A stretch of 46,249 nt of DNA. It comes from an uncultured Lachnospiraceae bacterium. Lineage in GTDB: Bacteria > Bacillota > Clostridia > Lachnospirales > Lachnospiraceae. The stretch spans positions 1 to 46,249 of the forward strand of contig CALWRE010000035.1 in assembly GCA_944383835.1 (NCBI GenBank), read 5' to 3'. This document shows, one piece after another, positions 7,728 through 16,880 of the stretch. The notes beneath the pieces are model-generated. The model was given only the letters and a program-made list of their open reading frames with translations, was not told where the DNA came from and did no database searches. Each line of letters opens with the position of its first letter. Positions within the stretch are counted from its first letter, which is position 1. The translations under genes were made by a program, and so were the position numbers.

Positions 7728-8591
7728 ATGGCCGAGATAGAGAAATTTGCCCGCCATTATCCCCGCCGCTTTTTCCGGCCGGTGCGGGTAAAGAAGCATT
7801 TTGCCGAGTTCCGGGGGCCGGCAGGCATCAGCCTGTATGAGCGGCTGGCCAGCCCGATTGACCGTGAGGAGTTTTTGCTGATCCTGGAGCAGACGGTGGC
7901 GGCAGTCCGTCAGCTGCAGCTGGCCAATCTATCTCTTTCTTATCTGGTCTCCGATATACGCTATGTGTATGTCAATGAGATGACCAGGGAGATCTTTTTC
8001 CTCTATATTCCCGCGGCGGCAAGGGAAAAAGGCGGGGGACTGCCGGAATTTCTCGAGGCCCTGGTATACTCGGCAAAGCCGGAAACGGCCGAAGACCAGG
8101 ATTTTCTCTCTCGTTTTGCCCGCCGTTTTCAAGGATCCGGCTGGCTGGATGCCGATGAGCTGGAGCGATTCTTATCGGAGGAAAGAGGGGAGGCGAAGCA
8201 GGCCGGCCTTCCGGATTTTGAGGAGGAGACGGGCTTACTGACAGAGGCTGAGGATACGGAGGGGACGGCCCTGCTTGCACAGGAGGGGGCGGAGGCCTGT
8301 TATCCTGCGCTTTCCCGGATTCTCACCGGGGAGACAATTTATATCGATAAGCCGGTATACCGCCTGGGAAAGGAGAGAAGCTATGTCGACTATTTTGTAA
8401 CCAATAACATTGCGGTCAGCAGGAGCCATGCGGACATCATAACGAGGGGGAACCGCTATTATATCAAAGATCTCAATTCCAAGAATCATACCTATATCAA
8501 CAGCCGGAAAATACCGGCGCAGCTGGAGACGGAACTCCACGACGGGGATGTGATAAGACTGGGCAACGAAGAGTTTATTTTTCGCGTTTAA
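7728..8591 (+). CDS. FHA-domain protein 1 of the T7SS locus (N-terminus probably shortened)
   Basis: The 287-residue product has a C-terminal forkhead-associated domain from about residue 200 (YRLGKERSYVDYFV, SRSHADIITRGNRYYIKDLNS, NHTYINSRKI). FHA domains bind phosphothreonine peptides, which fits the kinase and phosphatase encoded next door. The N-terminal ~150 residues resemble the domain often called DUF6382 in clostridial FHA proteins (GISLYERLASPIDREEFLLI, then YLVSDIRYVYVNEMTREIFF). I compare this tentatively with the pseudokinase-like cytosolic domain of EssB/YukC. The start used is ATG 7728 with GAGGGGAG at 7711-7718. An earlier, stronger ribosome site at 7637-7644 leads into the same frame but is cut off by TAG at 7695, so up to 25 residues may have been lost. 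Confidence 0.8.
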   Translation: MAEIEKFARHYPRRFFRPVRVKKHFAEFRGPAGISLYERLASPIDREEFLLILEQTVAAVRQLQLANLSLSYLVSDIRYVYVNEMTREIFFLYIPAAAREKGGGLPEFLEALVYSAKPETAEDQDFLSRFARRFQGSGWLDADELERFLSEERGEAKQAGLPDFEEETGLLTEAEDTEGTALLAQEGAEACYPALSRILTGETIYIDKPVYRLGKERSYVDYFVTNNIAVSRSHADIITRGNRYYIKDLNSKNHTYINSRKIPAQLETELHDGDVIRLGNEEFIFRV

Positions 8592-8661
8592 AATTTTTCT
8601 GCATAATTACAAAAAACATTTCATTACAAAAATGAGAACTTTTGAAGAGAGGGGGAGAAAG

Positions 8662-9426
8662 ATGCGATTCACCGCTGTCGTGCAGACAGATATCGGAATA
8701 TCCAAAAAAATAAATCAGGACAGCCTCCTGCTTCGCCATGGGCGGGCGGAGGGCAGGGAGGTTTTGCTGGCGGCGGTCTGCGACGGCATGGGAGGCCTGC
8801 CGCGGGGCGAACTGGCAAGCGCGGAGGCTGTGCGGGCCTTTCACCGCTGGTTTGCCGAGGAACTGCCGTCCGAGCCGGCACAGGCGGATATGCAGGCGAT
8901 CGGGGCCAGATGGGTCCTGCTGTTAAAAAGGCTGAACGCCAGACTTTCAGACTACAGCAAAAGGAAGGGAATCGAAGGGATGGGAACAACCTTCTCCGGG
9001 ATTTTGTTCCTGGACAGCCGGTATCTGATGGTCCATGTGGGGGATTCCCGCATTTACCGGCTGGGAAGCTCTGTGCAGAGGCTGACGGTGGATCACACGG
9101 TTGTAGGCCGGGAAGTGAGCCAGGGCCTGCTTTCGCCGGAAGAGGCCAGGACGGACCGGCGCAGAAGCCTGCTGTGGCAGTGCGTAGGGGCGTCCTCCGT
9201 CGTCGAACCGCAGACCGCCTGCGGCAGTACGCAGCCGGGGCTGTATCTCCTCTGTTCCGACGGCCTTTATCATGAAATCAGCGAGGAAGAGATGAGGGAA
9301 AGGCTGGAGCCAGGCAGGCCGCAGAGCAAAGAAAGGCTGCGGGACGAGGTTCGGGGGATGATGGAGCTGGCCAAGGAGCGGGGCGAAAGGGACAATATTT
9401 CAGCGATTCTGATTCAGGCGGAGTGA
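8662..9426 (+). CDS. PP2C-family Ser/Thr protein phosphatase
   Basis: The 254-residue metal-dependent phosphatase carries the standard PP2C motifs: TDIGISKKINQDS at the N-terminus, VCDGMGG, GMGTT, HVGDSRIYRL, VDHT, LLCSDGLY and the final RGERDNISAIL. The aspartates in DGMGG, SDG and RDN should bind the two metal ions. It would dephosphorylate targets of the kinase encoded immediately downstream. ATG 8662 is preferred over 8632 because a purine-rich AGAGAGGGGGAG lies directly before it and the conserved domain begins four residues later. It lies 70 bases after the FHA gene and overlaps the region of the kinase start, so the two enzymes are probably made together, as in PrpC/PrkC pairs. Confidence 0.92.
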   Translation: MRFTAVVQTDIGISKKINQDSLLLRHGRAEGREVLLAAVCDGMGGLPRGELASAEAVRAFHRWFAEELPSEPAQADMQAIGARWVLLLKRLNARLSDYSKRKGIEGMGTTFSGILFLDSRYLMVHVGDSRIYRLGSSVQRLTVDHTVVGREVSQGLLSPEEARTDRRRSLLWQCVGASSVVEPQTACGSTQPGLYLLCSDGLYHEISEEEMRERLEPGRPQSKERLRDEVRGMMELAKERGERDNISAILIQAE

Positions 9427-9437
9427 GGCGAGGGAAT

Positions 9438-11093
9438 ATGGCGAGGATAGGGACGATCATCGAAGAAAAATATGAGGTATTAAAGGAAATCGGAAGAGGA
9501 GGAATGTCCGTCGTCTATCTGGCAATGGATCGAAGGCTCAACAAGCAGTGGGCTGTCAAAGAGATCCGCAAAAAGGGAAGAGGAAAAAACGACGAGATTG
9601 CGGTAAACAGTCTGATTGCCGAGGCCAATATGATGAAAAAGCTGGATCATCCCGCCCTGCCCCGGATTGTCGACATCATCGACAATGGAGGGACGATTTA
9701 CGTCATTATGGATTACATCGAGGGGGAATCCCTGGATAAGATTCTGCATGAATACGGGGCCCAGCCGGAGGAATTGGTCGTGGGCTGGGCAAAACAGCTC
9801 TGCGACGCTCTTTCCTATCTGCATGGGCAGAAGCCTCCCATTATATACCGGGATATGAAGCCTGCCAACGTGATGTTAAAGCCGGAGGGAAATATCAAAA
9901 TAATCGATTTCGGCATTGCCCGGGAATATAAGGAGAAGAGCCTTTCGGACACCACCGTGCTGGGGACCAGGGGCTACGCTCCGCCGGAGCAGTATAACGG
10001 GCAGACGGATCCCCGCTCCGATATCTTTGCCCTGGGAATGACCATGCATCATCTGCTCACCGGGGCGGATCCGCGAAACGGGGAAATCTACGCCCCGGTG
10101 CGGCAATGGAATCCGGAATTGTCCGAGGGAATCGAGCGCATTATCGACCGCTGCGTGCAGCCGGCCCCCGAAAACCGCTATCAGAGCTGCGCGGATCTCT
10201 TGTACGACCTGGAACATCCGGAACTGATTACCAGGGGGTATAAAAGAAAGCAGAAACGGAAACTGGCGGCCTTTCTTGCCTGCTTTGGCCTGTGCATTCT
10301 GCTGGCTTTAACCGGGGCAGCCTTACATTTTGCCTCCCGCCGCGTCAATCAAAAGGATTACGAGGCGAATATCGCTGGTTCGGATCCGAACCGCTATTAT
10401 GCGGCCGTGGAAATCTATCCGGGGAGGGTCGAGGCCTATGAGAGGCTGATTGCATACTGCAAAAACCATCCGGCTGAAAACGAAGAGATTATACGCGTAG
10501 GAAATGCCATCGAAAATCATGCGGCGGATTTGGACGCATCCCAGCCGGAGACGGCGGCCCTCTACTATAATATGGGGAAACTGTATTTTTCGGAATTTGA
10601 CGGCTCTTTTCGGAGCCGGGCCGTGAGCGCCGGGGGGTTCTTCCAGACGGCGGCGGAAACGGAGGCTGTATTTGAAAAAAAGGAAATCGCCCTCTGCTAT
10701 CACCTGATCTGTGAATTTATCACGGCACAGAGTACGACGGCGGAGCATTCCCTGGCGGATTATCAGGAGCTTTTTGCAGAGATTGACGCGGCCATAGAAG
10801 CGGTGGACGCGGCCTCGGACGGGGAGGCCAATTATGACAGGGTTTCCCTGTATTACGTGACAATGCTGCTCATCAACGACCAGGCGGAGTATATGGCGGG
10901 AGTAGGGATGGATCGCCAGACCGTATTGGAGCGGATGGACGAACTTTATCAAAAAGCCGCCGGGCTCACCTCGACTCTTGCCTATGTGAATGAGCTGCAG
11001 GCGGAGATTGCGGAGAATTATCATTCTTTTATGGATAACATCGAGGCAAAGTACAATGTGGTGGAAAAACGCCGGCAGAGGGGAGGAAATTAG
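9438..11093 (+). CDS. Membrane Ser/Thr protein kinase (PrkC/Pkn2-type) with extracytoplasmic domain
   Basis: The 551-residue protein has an N-terminal Hanks-type kinase domain (about 6-262) with glycine loop IGRGGMSVVYLA, catalytic lysine in WAVKEI, catalytic loop YRDMKPANVML (YRD instead of HRD), DFG in IIDFGIAR, and activation segment SDTTVLGTRGYAPPEQ. One membrane helix follows (about 274-296, AAFLACFGLCILLALTG). The outer ~250 residues are helical and TPR-like rather than PASTA repeats, so it is unlikely to be the usual peptidoglycan-sensing kinase. It may sense or bind a partner in the envelope. ATG 9438 is chosen over the overlapping GTG 9423. Likely substrates are the FHA-binding partners encoded in the same operon. 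Confidence 0.92.
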   Translation: MARIGTIIEEKYEVLKEIGRGGMSVVYLAMDRRLNKQWAVKEIRKKGRGKNDEIAVNSLIAEANMMKKLDHPALPRIVDIIDNGGTIYVIMDYIEGESLDKILHEYGAQPEELVVGWAKQLCDALSYLHGQKPPIIYRDMKPANVMLKPEGNIKIIDFGIAREYKEKSLSDTTVLGTRGYAPPEQYNGQTDPRSDIFALGMTMHHLLTGADPRNGEIYAPVRQWNPELSEGIERIIDRCVQPAPENRYQSCADLLYDLEHPELITRGYKRKQKRKLAAFLACFGLCILLALTGAALHFASRRVNQKDYEANIAGSDPNRYYAAVEIYPGRVEAYERLIAYCKNHPAENEEIIRVGNAIENHAADLDASQPETAALYYNMGKLYFSEFDGSFRSRAVSAGGFFQTAAETEAVFEKKEIALCYHLICEFITAQSTTAEHSLADYQELFAEIDAAIEAVDAASDGEANYDRVSLYYVTMLLINDQAEYMAGVGMDRQTVLERMDELYQKAAGLTSTLAYVNELQAEIAENYHSFMDNIEAKYNVVEKRRQRGGN

Positions 11094-11095
11094 AA

Positions 11096-11446
11096 ATGGC
11101 GGAGACATTAGCGGAACTGGCGGCTGTCTCGTTCCTTCTTTCGGGCATCAGTCTGGCTCTTTCGGTTTTCTTTTGGTTTTTCTTTGGGATACCGGCCGTC
11201 GCAGGAGATCTGACAGGGCGCACGGCGCGAAAATCCATAGCCAGGATGCGCGACGCCAATGAGAGGTCGGGGGTTAAGCCATACCGGAGCAGTAAGGTCA
11301 ATGCCGACCGGGGCAGGGTGACGGACAAATGGGAGGAGGAGACGGGGACCTTTGCCCTGCAGGGAACCGCTCTCTTATACAGCGATGCGAAATGGGTCAC
11401 GATTGAGGACGTCATGATTGTCCACACCGGCGAGGAAATTTTTTGA
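11096..11446 (+). CDS. Small single-pass membrane protein of the T7SS locus
   Basis: This 116-residue protein starts two bases after the kinase stop and has GAGGAAA just before its ATG. It has a strongly hydrophobic N-terminal segment (VSFLLSGISLALSVFFWFFF), then a basic stretch (RTARKSIARMRDANERS) and a C-terminal beta-rich portion (GTFALQGTALLY, TIEDVMIVHTGEEIF). I do not recognise a family. Its size, topology and tight position between kinase and surface protein suggest an accessory membrane component. It could fill the place of the small EssA-type subunit, but no sequence evidence supports that. Confidence 0.75.
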   Translation: MAETLAELAAVSFLLSGISLALSVFFWFFFGIPAVAGDLTGRTARKSIARMRDANERSGVKPYRSSKVNADRGRVTDKWEEETGTFALQGTALLYSDAKWVTIEDVMIVHTGEEIF

Positions 11447-11480
11447 TTCGATTTGCCGCCGGGACAAAAGGAGGGAAAGG

Positions 11481-14400
11481 ATGAAGGAGAGAAAAAAGGA
11501 GAGAAAAAAGGAGATAAAGCGGGAAACAAAGGGAGAAAGGAAAGAAGAAATGAAAAAGGGCCTAAAGGAAAAGGCGGCAAAAGGATTTCTGGCGCTTTTG
11601 ATTGGAATGCTGCTGGTTGCCTTTCTGGAAGCGGCCGGAGGGGCCGAGGCACTGGGAGCGCCGGAGGCGCCGGGAGGAACGACAGAGATAGCGGAAACCC
11701 CGGAAACAGACCCGGAGGCGGACGGAGAGTCGGAGCCTGAGACGGTTCCGGAGCCAGTGCCGGTGGAAATGTGCTTGGTTACTGCGGTCGGCGGAGAGGG
11801 AGGAAAAATCCTTCTGCAGGAGCGGGAGGAGCAGGCGATTACGGTGGAGGAAAACACGAAGGTTTCGGTCTGCGTCCGGGCTGAGCCGGGCTATCGGATC
11901 GGGACGGTTACAGTCGCGGGAGAGCTGCAGGAGCTGGAAGAGGGGAGGGCAGAATTTACGGCGGTCCTGGAAATCACGGCGGACACGGAAATAGAAGCAA
12001 GCTTTATTCGCCTGCATACCGTCAGAATCCTTTGCGGCGGGAAGGGTTCTGTTGTGACGGAGCCTGAAGGGGAGCCGAGCTCGGACGGCCAGGGGATTTC
12101 CATAATTTCCATAACGGTCGATGCGGGGAAAACCGTTCGGATCATGGCAGTTCCGGAGGAAGGGCATACGATAGGGTCTGTCCAGGTAAACGGCGAGGAC
12201 CAGGAGGTGATTGCCGGGGAGGCGGAAGTCTATTTTCTCTTGGAGGCCATAGAGGGGGACAAGGAAGTGGAGATTCGCTTTCGGGAGGTGGCCGCGGCGG
12301 CTGCCGCTGATTTTTCGCTGAACGGGGAGGCGGCTCTGCGAAGCGATGGAAATTTCTATGTCTATGCCCAGGGGGACGAGGCTGTCTTCTCGACTGAGAA
12401 GGAAGGCATGGAGGTCTATGACACCGCGGGAAATTTGCTCGGAGGAGGTCAGAGCACGCAGGAGGTCATGGTAACAGAGACGGCGGCTATTGGGCGGATC
12501 CGCCTCTATTATCAGGCGGAAGGAGAATATTTTCCGGCCTGGCATGAGGTGGCGGGTATCGGCGCAGAGTCGCCCTGGCAGATTGTTATGGACGGGGACG
12601 CCCCGAAGGTCAGGCTGACGCCGACAGCTCCCAATGAAGAGGGAATCTACTGCGCCGATGTGCCGGTCGCCGTCTGCGCCGAGGATCCCGGCAGTTATTC
12701 GGGGCTTGCCCAGGTAACATACCGCCTGCTTTGCGGCGGGGAGGAGACGGACAGCGGCATTCTCTATTCCTATACGGATGGAGAGGAGATTCGCGGCAGC
12801 TTCGACGGGGAAATTACGGTGGACAGCGCAGGGAATAATTCGTCCGCCGTGACCCTGGAGGTGAGGGCGGAGGACAGGGCGGGCCGGCTGTCGGTGGAAA
12901 CAGTGAATCTGGATATTGACATTACGCCGCCGGAAATCCGCATTCGCTTTGACAACAACAGGGACAATGGAGGAAATGCTTATTTTGACGCCCCGCGCAC
13001 GGCCACTGTGGCGATCACCGAGAGAACCGGGCATTTTGATGCGTCAGACGCAGAGCAGGGACTCCGGATTTCTGCCCTGGACGGGACGGGGCAGCCCGTG
13101 GAGGACGCCTGGATCCTGGAGGGCTGGACGACGGAGGAACAGGAGGAAGATCCGGACGCAGCCGTTCATACGGCGGTGCTCCGCTTTGTGAAGGACGCCC
13201 ATTATTCCTGGTCGATCTCTTATAGAGATTTGGCCGGAAATGAAGCCGGAGCGCCGGATACGGCGGACGCGGCTGCTCCTTTTGCCTTTGCGGTGGATAC
13301 GGCGGCTCCTGCGGGAGTGGTGCGGGCGGTGTCGGCAGAGGGGGAACAGCAGGCATGGGACGGCCTGCAGGATGCGTTCACCTTTGGCTTTGCTTCCGGG
13401 GAGAGAATCTCCCTGACCGGAGAATTTACGGACCAAATCTCTCCATCCCTTGCTTCGGTGGAATATTACAAGGTACAGGCCGGAGCGCCGGGGGAGGCCT
13501 TTGCGGCTTTGGGGGCAGAGGAACTGGAGCAGGCGACGGAGTGGGAGGCATTTAATGGGCTGGAGGCTGACAGCGAGGAGCAGTTTGTTGTCTATTTCCG
13601 GCTGGAGGACCTGGCCGGCAATACGACCTTCCTCAGTACCAACGGTCTGACCATGGACCGTACCGCCCCGGTGCTGGAGGCGGCCGCAGACGGCGCGGCG
13701 GAGGCGGCAATTCTGGCGGACGGGCGGGCTCTCTATAACGGGGACGTAACCATCCGGGTGAAGGCGACGGAACCGGCTGCGGCAGGAGTCTATGCCGGAC
13801 TGCGCACAGTTTCCTACCAAGTCCTGAATATGGGAACAGAGACGCAGGCAGGAGTCCTCTTTGCCTTCGACTCGGAGAACCCGAGGCGGGAAGAACTGAC
13901 GGGGGAATGGGCCGGGGAATTTATCGTGGACAGCGAGGCCAATAACAGCAACGACGTTCGCATTCGGATTTACGCCGAGGATAATGCCGGGAATTCCAGC
14001 GAATGGGAGATAGCCTTTGCCATTGACATAACGGAGCCGGTCGTCGAGGTGAGCTACGACAACAATGAAGCGGTGAACGGCTTTTATTTTAACGCAGGCA
14101 GGACGGCAGTGATCACAATAACCGAGAGGAACTTCCGGCCGGAGGATGTGAAGCTTTCCGTTGCAAATGCGGACGGCCCTGTTCCGGCTGTCGGCGGCTG
14201 GAGCCGCCTGGAAGGCTCCGGCAATGAAGACGACGTCCGCTGGACGGCCGCCCTGGCCTACGACGCCGACGGCGACTATACCTTCGATATCGCTTATACG
14301 GACCTGGCCGGGAATCCGGCCGGCGCGGCCAGCTACGGAGGAAGCGCCGCGCCGCAGGCGTTTACAATCGATCAGACCCCGCCGGTCCTAACGGTAAGCT

Positions 14401-15947
14401 ACGATAATAACGAAGTGAAAAACGGCCGGTATTTTGCGGCAGAGCGCACGGTCACCGTTGCAGTAAGGGAGCATAATTTTGACGAGAACCTGGTGGACTT
14501 TACCGGCGCGGCTTTTCAGGATGGGGAGATGGATGCTGCCGGCACGGCTTTTCAGGAGGGGACGGACGCCCTGCCCGTGGTCCGCTGGACGCACAGCGGA
14601 GATCTGCATACGGCGCAGCTTTCCTTCCGGGAGGATGGACATTATACCTTTGCGGTGGAGGCGGCAGACCTGGCGGCCAATTCAAGCGGGGAGGCGGACT
14701 ACGCAGGAAACGCGGCCGCCCGGGATTTCATCATCGACCAGACGATTGCAGGCCCGGTGATCGGAGGGGTAAGGGACGGCTGCGCCTACAGCGGGGACGT
14801 TGTTCCGACGATTTCCTTTGGCGACAGCAATTACGATTTCTGCGAGGTGAGGCTATTGCGCACCCGCCTGGACGAGAAGGAGCTGGATGTGACGGCCCGG
14901 TTCATTCCCTCGGTGACGGAAAACGGACAGGGAGGCTGGGGCGAATATGATACCTTTGCACAGACCGTGGAAAACGACGGGATTTATACCCTGCGCGTCC
15001 GCATCGCGGACCTGGCCGGCAATGAGAGAACGGAGGAAGTGACCTTTGCCCTGAACCGTTTCGGCTCGGTGTATGTGTATGACGACTACCTGATTTCCCT
15101 GATTCAAGACGGAGGGCAGTATCTGACAAGCTTCGACGGCAGACCGCCGGTTTCTTCGGACCTGGTGATTACGGAGTATAGTCCGGTCCGGCTTTTAGAC
15201 GATTCCCTCCGGCTTCTCCTTACCCGCAATGGGGAGAGGGTGGACGCTGCTTATGCGGCCCTTCCTCTGGCGTCCGGCCGGAAGGCCGGGAGAGGGGAAA
15301 GCGGATGGTACCAATATGTATATACCATTGCGGCCTCCAATTTTACGGAGGATGGGATTTACCGGCTGTCTTTGTATTCCTCCTATGACACGGCGGATTC
15401 CGGGAGGCGGGATACGGCGAGCGTACCGGAAAATTCGGTGGATGAGAGGGGGAACCAGGTCGTAGACCAGCTGCGCTTTACCGTGGACACGACGGCTCCC
15501 GAGATCCGCAACATTGCCAATCTGGAGGAAACCATCATCGACGCTCCCCGTCTGGAGGTCGGCTACACGATTGTGGACGTCGGCGGCCTGGCGTCGGTGC
15601 AGGTTATCGTAAATGGAAAGACCATAGACCATATAACGGATTTTGGGGGAGAAAACCATAGCTATACCGGGTCTTTTATCCTGGAGGAGGACGGAAACGT
15701 CCAGTCTGTCCGCTTGATTGCGGCAGATTTGGCGGGCAATGTGACCGATACGGCGGCTGCGGACTTCGAGACGGGAGGAGCCTATGTATTTCATGACCAG
15801 GTTACGGTTTCCACCAATTTCATCGTCCGCTGGTATGCCGACAAGCCGCTGTTTTGGGGGAGCGTCGGCGGGGCAGCCGCCTTTGCCGCCCTTGCCCTTG
15901 CTTTAGCCCGGATCCTTGGAAAACGTGTGGGAAAGGCGAAGCGATGA
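11481..15947 (+). CDS. Large Ig-like repeat surface protein, C-terminally membrane-anchored
   Basis: The 1488-residue protein is predicted to be exported: a long Lys/Arg/Glu N-region is followed by a signal-type hydrophobic segment (FLALLIGMLLVAFLEAA). Two InlB-B-like repeats (TAVGGEGGKILLQ and HTVRILCGGKGSVVTEP) come first. Extended Ig-like modules follow, three of which share the junction D-x-T-x-P-x-x-x-x-Y/F-DNN near residues 480, 850 and 965, with repeated DLAGN motifs. A C-terminal helix (about 1457-1477) and the basic tail GKRVGKAKR anchor it; there is no LPXTG. The start is ATG 11481 (AGGAGGG upstream); ATG 11550 is a real alternative that would give a more normal signal peptide. It may form an external extension of the secretion apparatus or an adhesin. 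Confidence 0.85.
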   Translation: MKERKKERKKEIKRETKGERKEEMKKGLKEKAAKGFLALLIGMLLVAFLEAAGGAEALGAPEAPGGTTEIAETPETDPEADGESEPETVPEPVPVEMCLVTAVGGEGGKILLQEREEQAITVEENTKVSVCVRAEPGYRIGTVTVAGELQELEEGRAEFTAVLEITADTEIEASFIRLHTVRILCGGKGSVVTEPEGEPSSDGQGISIISITVDAGKTVRIMAVPEEGHTIGSVQVNGEDQEVIAGEAEVYFLLEAIEGDKEVEIRFREVAAAAAADFSLNGEAALRSDGNFYVYAQGDEAVFSTEKEGMEVYDTAGNLLGGGQSTQEVMVTETAAIGRIRLYYQAEGEYFPAWHEVAGIGAESPWQIVMDGDAPKVRLTPTAPNEEGIYCADVPVAVCAEDPGSYSGLAQVTYRLLCGGEETDSGILYSYTDGEEIRGSFDGEITVDSAGNNSSAVTLEVRAEDRAGRLSVETVNLDIDITPPEIRIRFDNNRDNGGNAYFDAPRTATVAITERTGHFDASDAEQGLRISALDGTGQPVEDAWILEGWTTEEQEEDPDAAVHTAVLRFVKDAHYSWSISYRDLAGNEAGAPDTADAAAPFAFAVDTAAPAGVVRAVSAEGEQQAWDGLQDAFTFGFASGERISLTGEFTDQISPSLASVEYYKVQAGAPGEAFAALGAEELEQATEWEAFNGLEADSEEQFVVYFRLEDLAGNTTFLSTNGLTMDRTAPVLEAAADGAAEAAILADGRALYNGDVTIRVKATEPAAAGVYAGLRTVSYQVLNMGTETQAGVLFAFDSENPRREELTGEWAGEFIVDSEANNSNDVRIRIYAEDNAGNSSEWEIAFAIDITEPVVEVSYDNNEAVNGFYFNAGRTAVITITERNFRPEDVKLSVANADGPVPAVGGWSRLEGSGNEDDVRWTAALAYDADGDYTFDIAYTDLAGNPAGAASYGGSAAPQAFTIDQTPPVLTVSYDNNEVKNGRYFAAERTVTVAVREHNFDENLVDFTGAAFQDGEMDAAGTAFQEGTDALPVVRWTHSGDLHTAQLSFREDGHYTFAVEAADLAANSSGEADYAGNAAARDFIIDQTIAGPVIGGVRDGCAYSGDVVPTISFGDSNYDFCEVRLLRTRLDEKELDVTARFIPSVTENGQGGWGEYDTFAQTVENDGIYTLRVRIADLAGNERTEEVTFALNRFGSVYVYDDYLISLIQDGGQYLTSFDGRPPVSSDLVITEYSPVRLLDDSLRLLLTRNGERVDAAYAALPLASGRKAGRGESGWYQYVYTIAASNFTEDGIYRLSLYSSYDTADSGRRDTASVPENSVDERGNQVVDQLRFTVDTTAPEIRNIANLEETIIDAPRLEVGYTIVDVGGLASVQVIVNGKTIDHITDFGGENHSYTGSFILEEDGNVQSVRLIAADLAGNVTDTAAADFETGGAYVFHDQVTVSTNFIVRWYADKPLFWGSVGGAAAFAALALALARILGKRVGKAKR

Positions 15948-16849
15948 ATGCGGATGGGCTGCTTCTGGAAAGGGGGATTTCGCAGAGGGAGTACGGCTCG
16001 GATTTTGCCTGCCTGATGGCCGACAAGGAGGCTTTTTCGGCTACCGAGTACAAGGTATTGTCCGGCCGGGAGGACGGCTGCTTCGTGGGGTGCATGCGGA
16101 CGCTGTACAACGGAAAGGTTCAGCTGTATTACAGAGTCGGGGCCGGCATGCCTCTGCCTGCCCTGCTTCCCTCCCTGGACAGACGGAAAATCGCTGCCCT
16201 CGCCGCAGGCCTTCTTTCCAGTATAGAAGAAGTGAAAGACAATGGTTTCCTGTCGTGCCAAAACATTCTTCTGTCCCCGGAAAGGATCTATGCGGATTCT
16301 TCTGCCGGACCGATAAAACTCACCTACCTTCCCCTTCGCCGCAGGCTGTTTGCGGATGAAGCTGCCTTTGCCATGGGACTGCGGGCCTGTCTGCTCCGTC
16401 TTCTTTCAGCCTGTCCTGCTTCGGAATGGGAAGAGCTTTCCTGGCTTTTGCAGGAATCGGAGACGCTGGCCTCCGGCGGGGAGGGGACGTGGGAGGGGTT
16501 GTGGGAGAAGCTGCGGGAGAGACTGAGAGGGGAGATGGCCGGCGGAAACGGCGGACTAAGGCTTTCTGCGGTAAACGGGCCGAAGGGGTTTGCGATCTCC
16601 GTAACAAAGGAGGATTTTGTTCTGGGCAAAAAACCGGGACTCGCGGACGGGGTGATTCCCTTCAATAAGCGGATTAGCCGCGTTCACTGCCGGCTCAGCC
16701 GCAGGGAGGGGAGTTTCACGGTTACGGATCTGGGCAGTACCAACGGAACCTTTGTCAATGGAAGGAGGCTGCGGCCGGGCGAGGCCTGTCCGCTGGGGAA
16801 GGGAGACAGGCTGCGGCTGGCGGACAGCGAGTTTCAGGCGGATCTTTAA
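15944..16849 (+). CDS. FHA-domain protein 2 of the T7SS locus
   Basis: The 301-residue protein starts at ATG 15944, overlapping the preceding stop (ATGA). Its C-terminal ~90 residues are a textbook FHA domain: FVLGKKPGLADGVI, ISRVHCRLSRREGSF, VTDLGSTNGTFVNGRRL, with the phosphothreonine-binding Arg, Ser and Asn visible. The N-terminal ~150 residues (YKVLSGREDGCFVGCM, IAALAAGLLSSIEEVKDNG, NILLSPERIYAD) resemble the corresponding part of FHA protein 1, so the two are probably paralogues with the DUF6382-like module. A glycine/glutamate-rich linker joins the halves. It probably recruits a phosphorylated partner at the membrane apparatus. Confidence 0.88.
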   Translation: MNADGLLLERGISQREYGSDFACLMADKEAFSATEYKVLSGREDGCFVGCMRTLYNGKVQLYYRVGAGMPLPALLPSLDRRKIAALAAGLLSSIEEVKDNGFLSCQNILLSPERIYADSSAGPIKLTYLPLRRRLFADEAAFAMGLRACLLRLLSACPASEWEELSWLLQESETLASGGEGTWEGLWEKLRERLRGEMAGGNGGLRLSAVNGPKGFAISVTKEDFVLGKKPGLADGVIPFNKRISRVHCRLSRREGSFTVTDLGSTNGTFVNGRRLRPGEACPLGKGDRLRLADSEFQADL

Positions 16850-16880
16850 AGAAATGCCAAGAGGCATTCGGGGAGGACAG

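Noticed and set aside
7589-7840. An 83-codon frame before the FHA gene
   Set aside because: It is out of frame with the FHA gene, has no ribosome site, and its second half is an alternate-frame reading of the conserved FHA-protein N-terminus.
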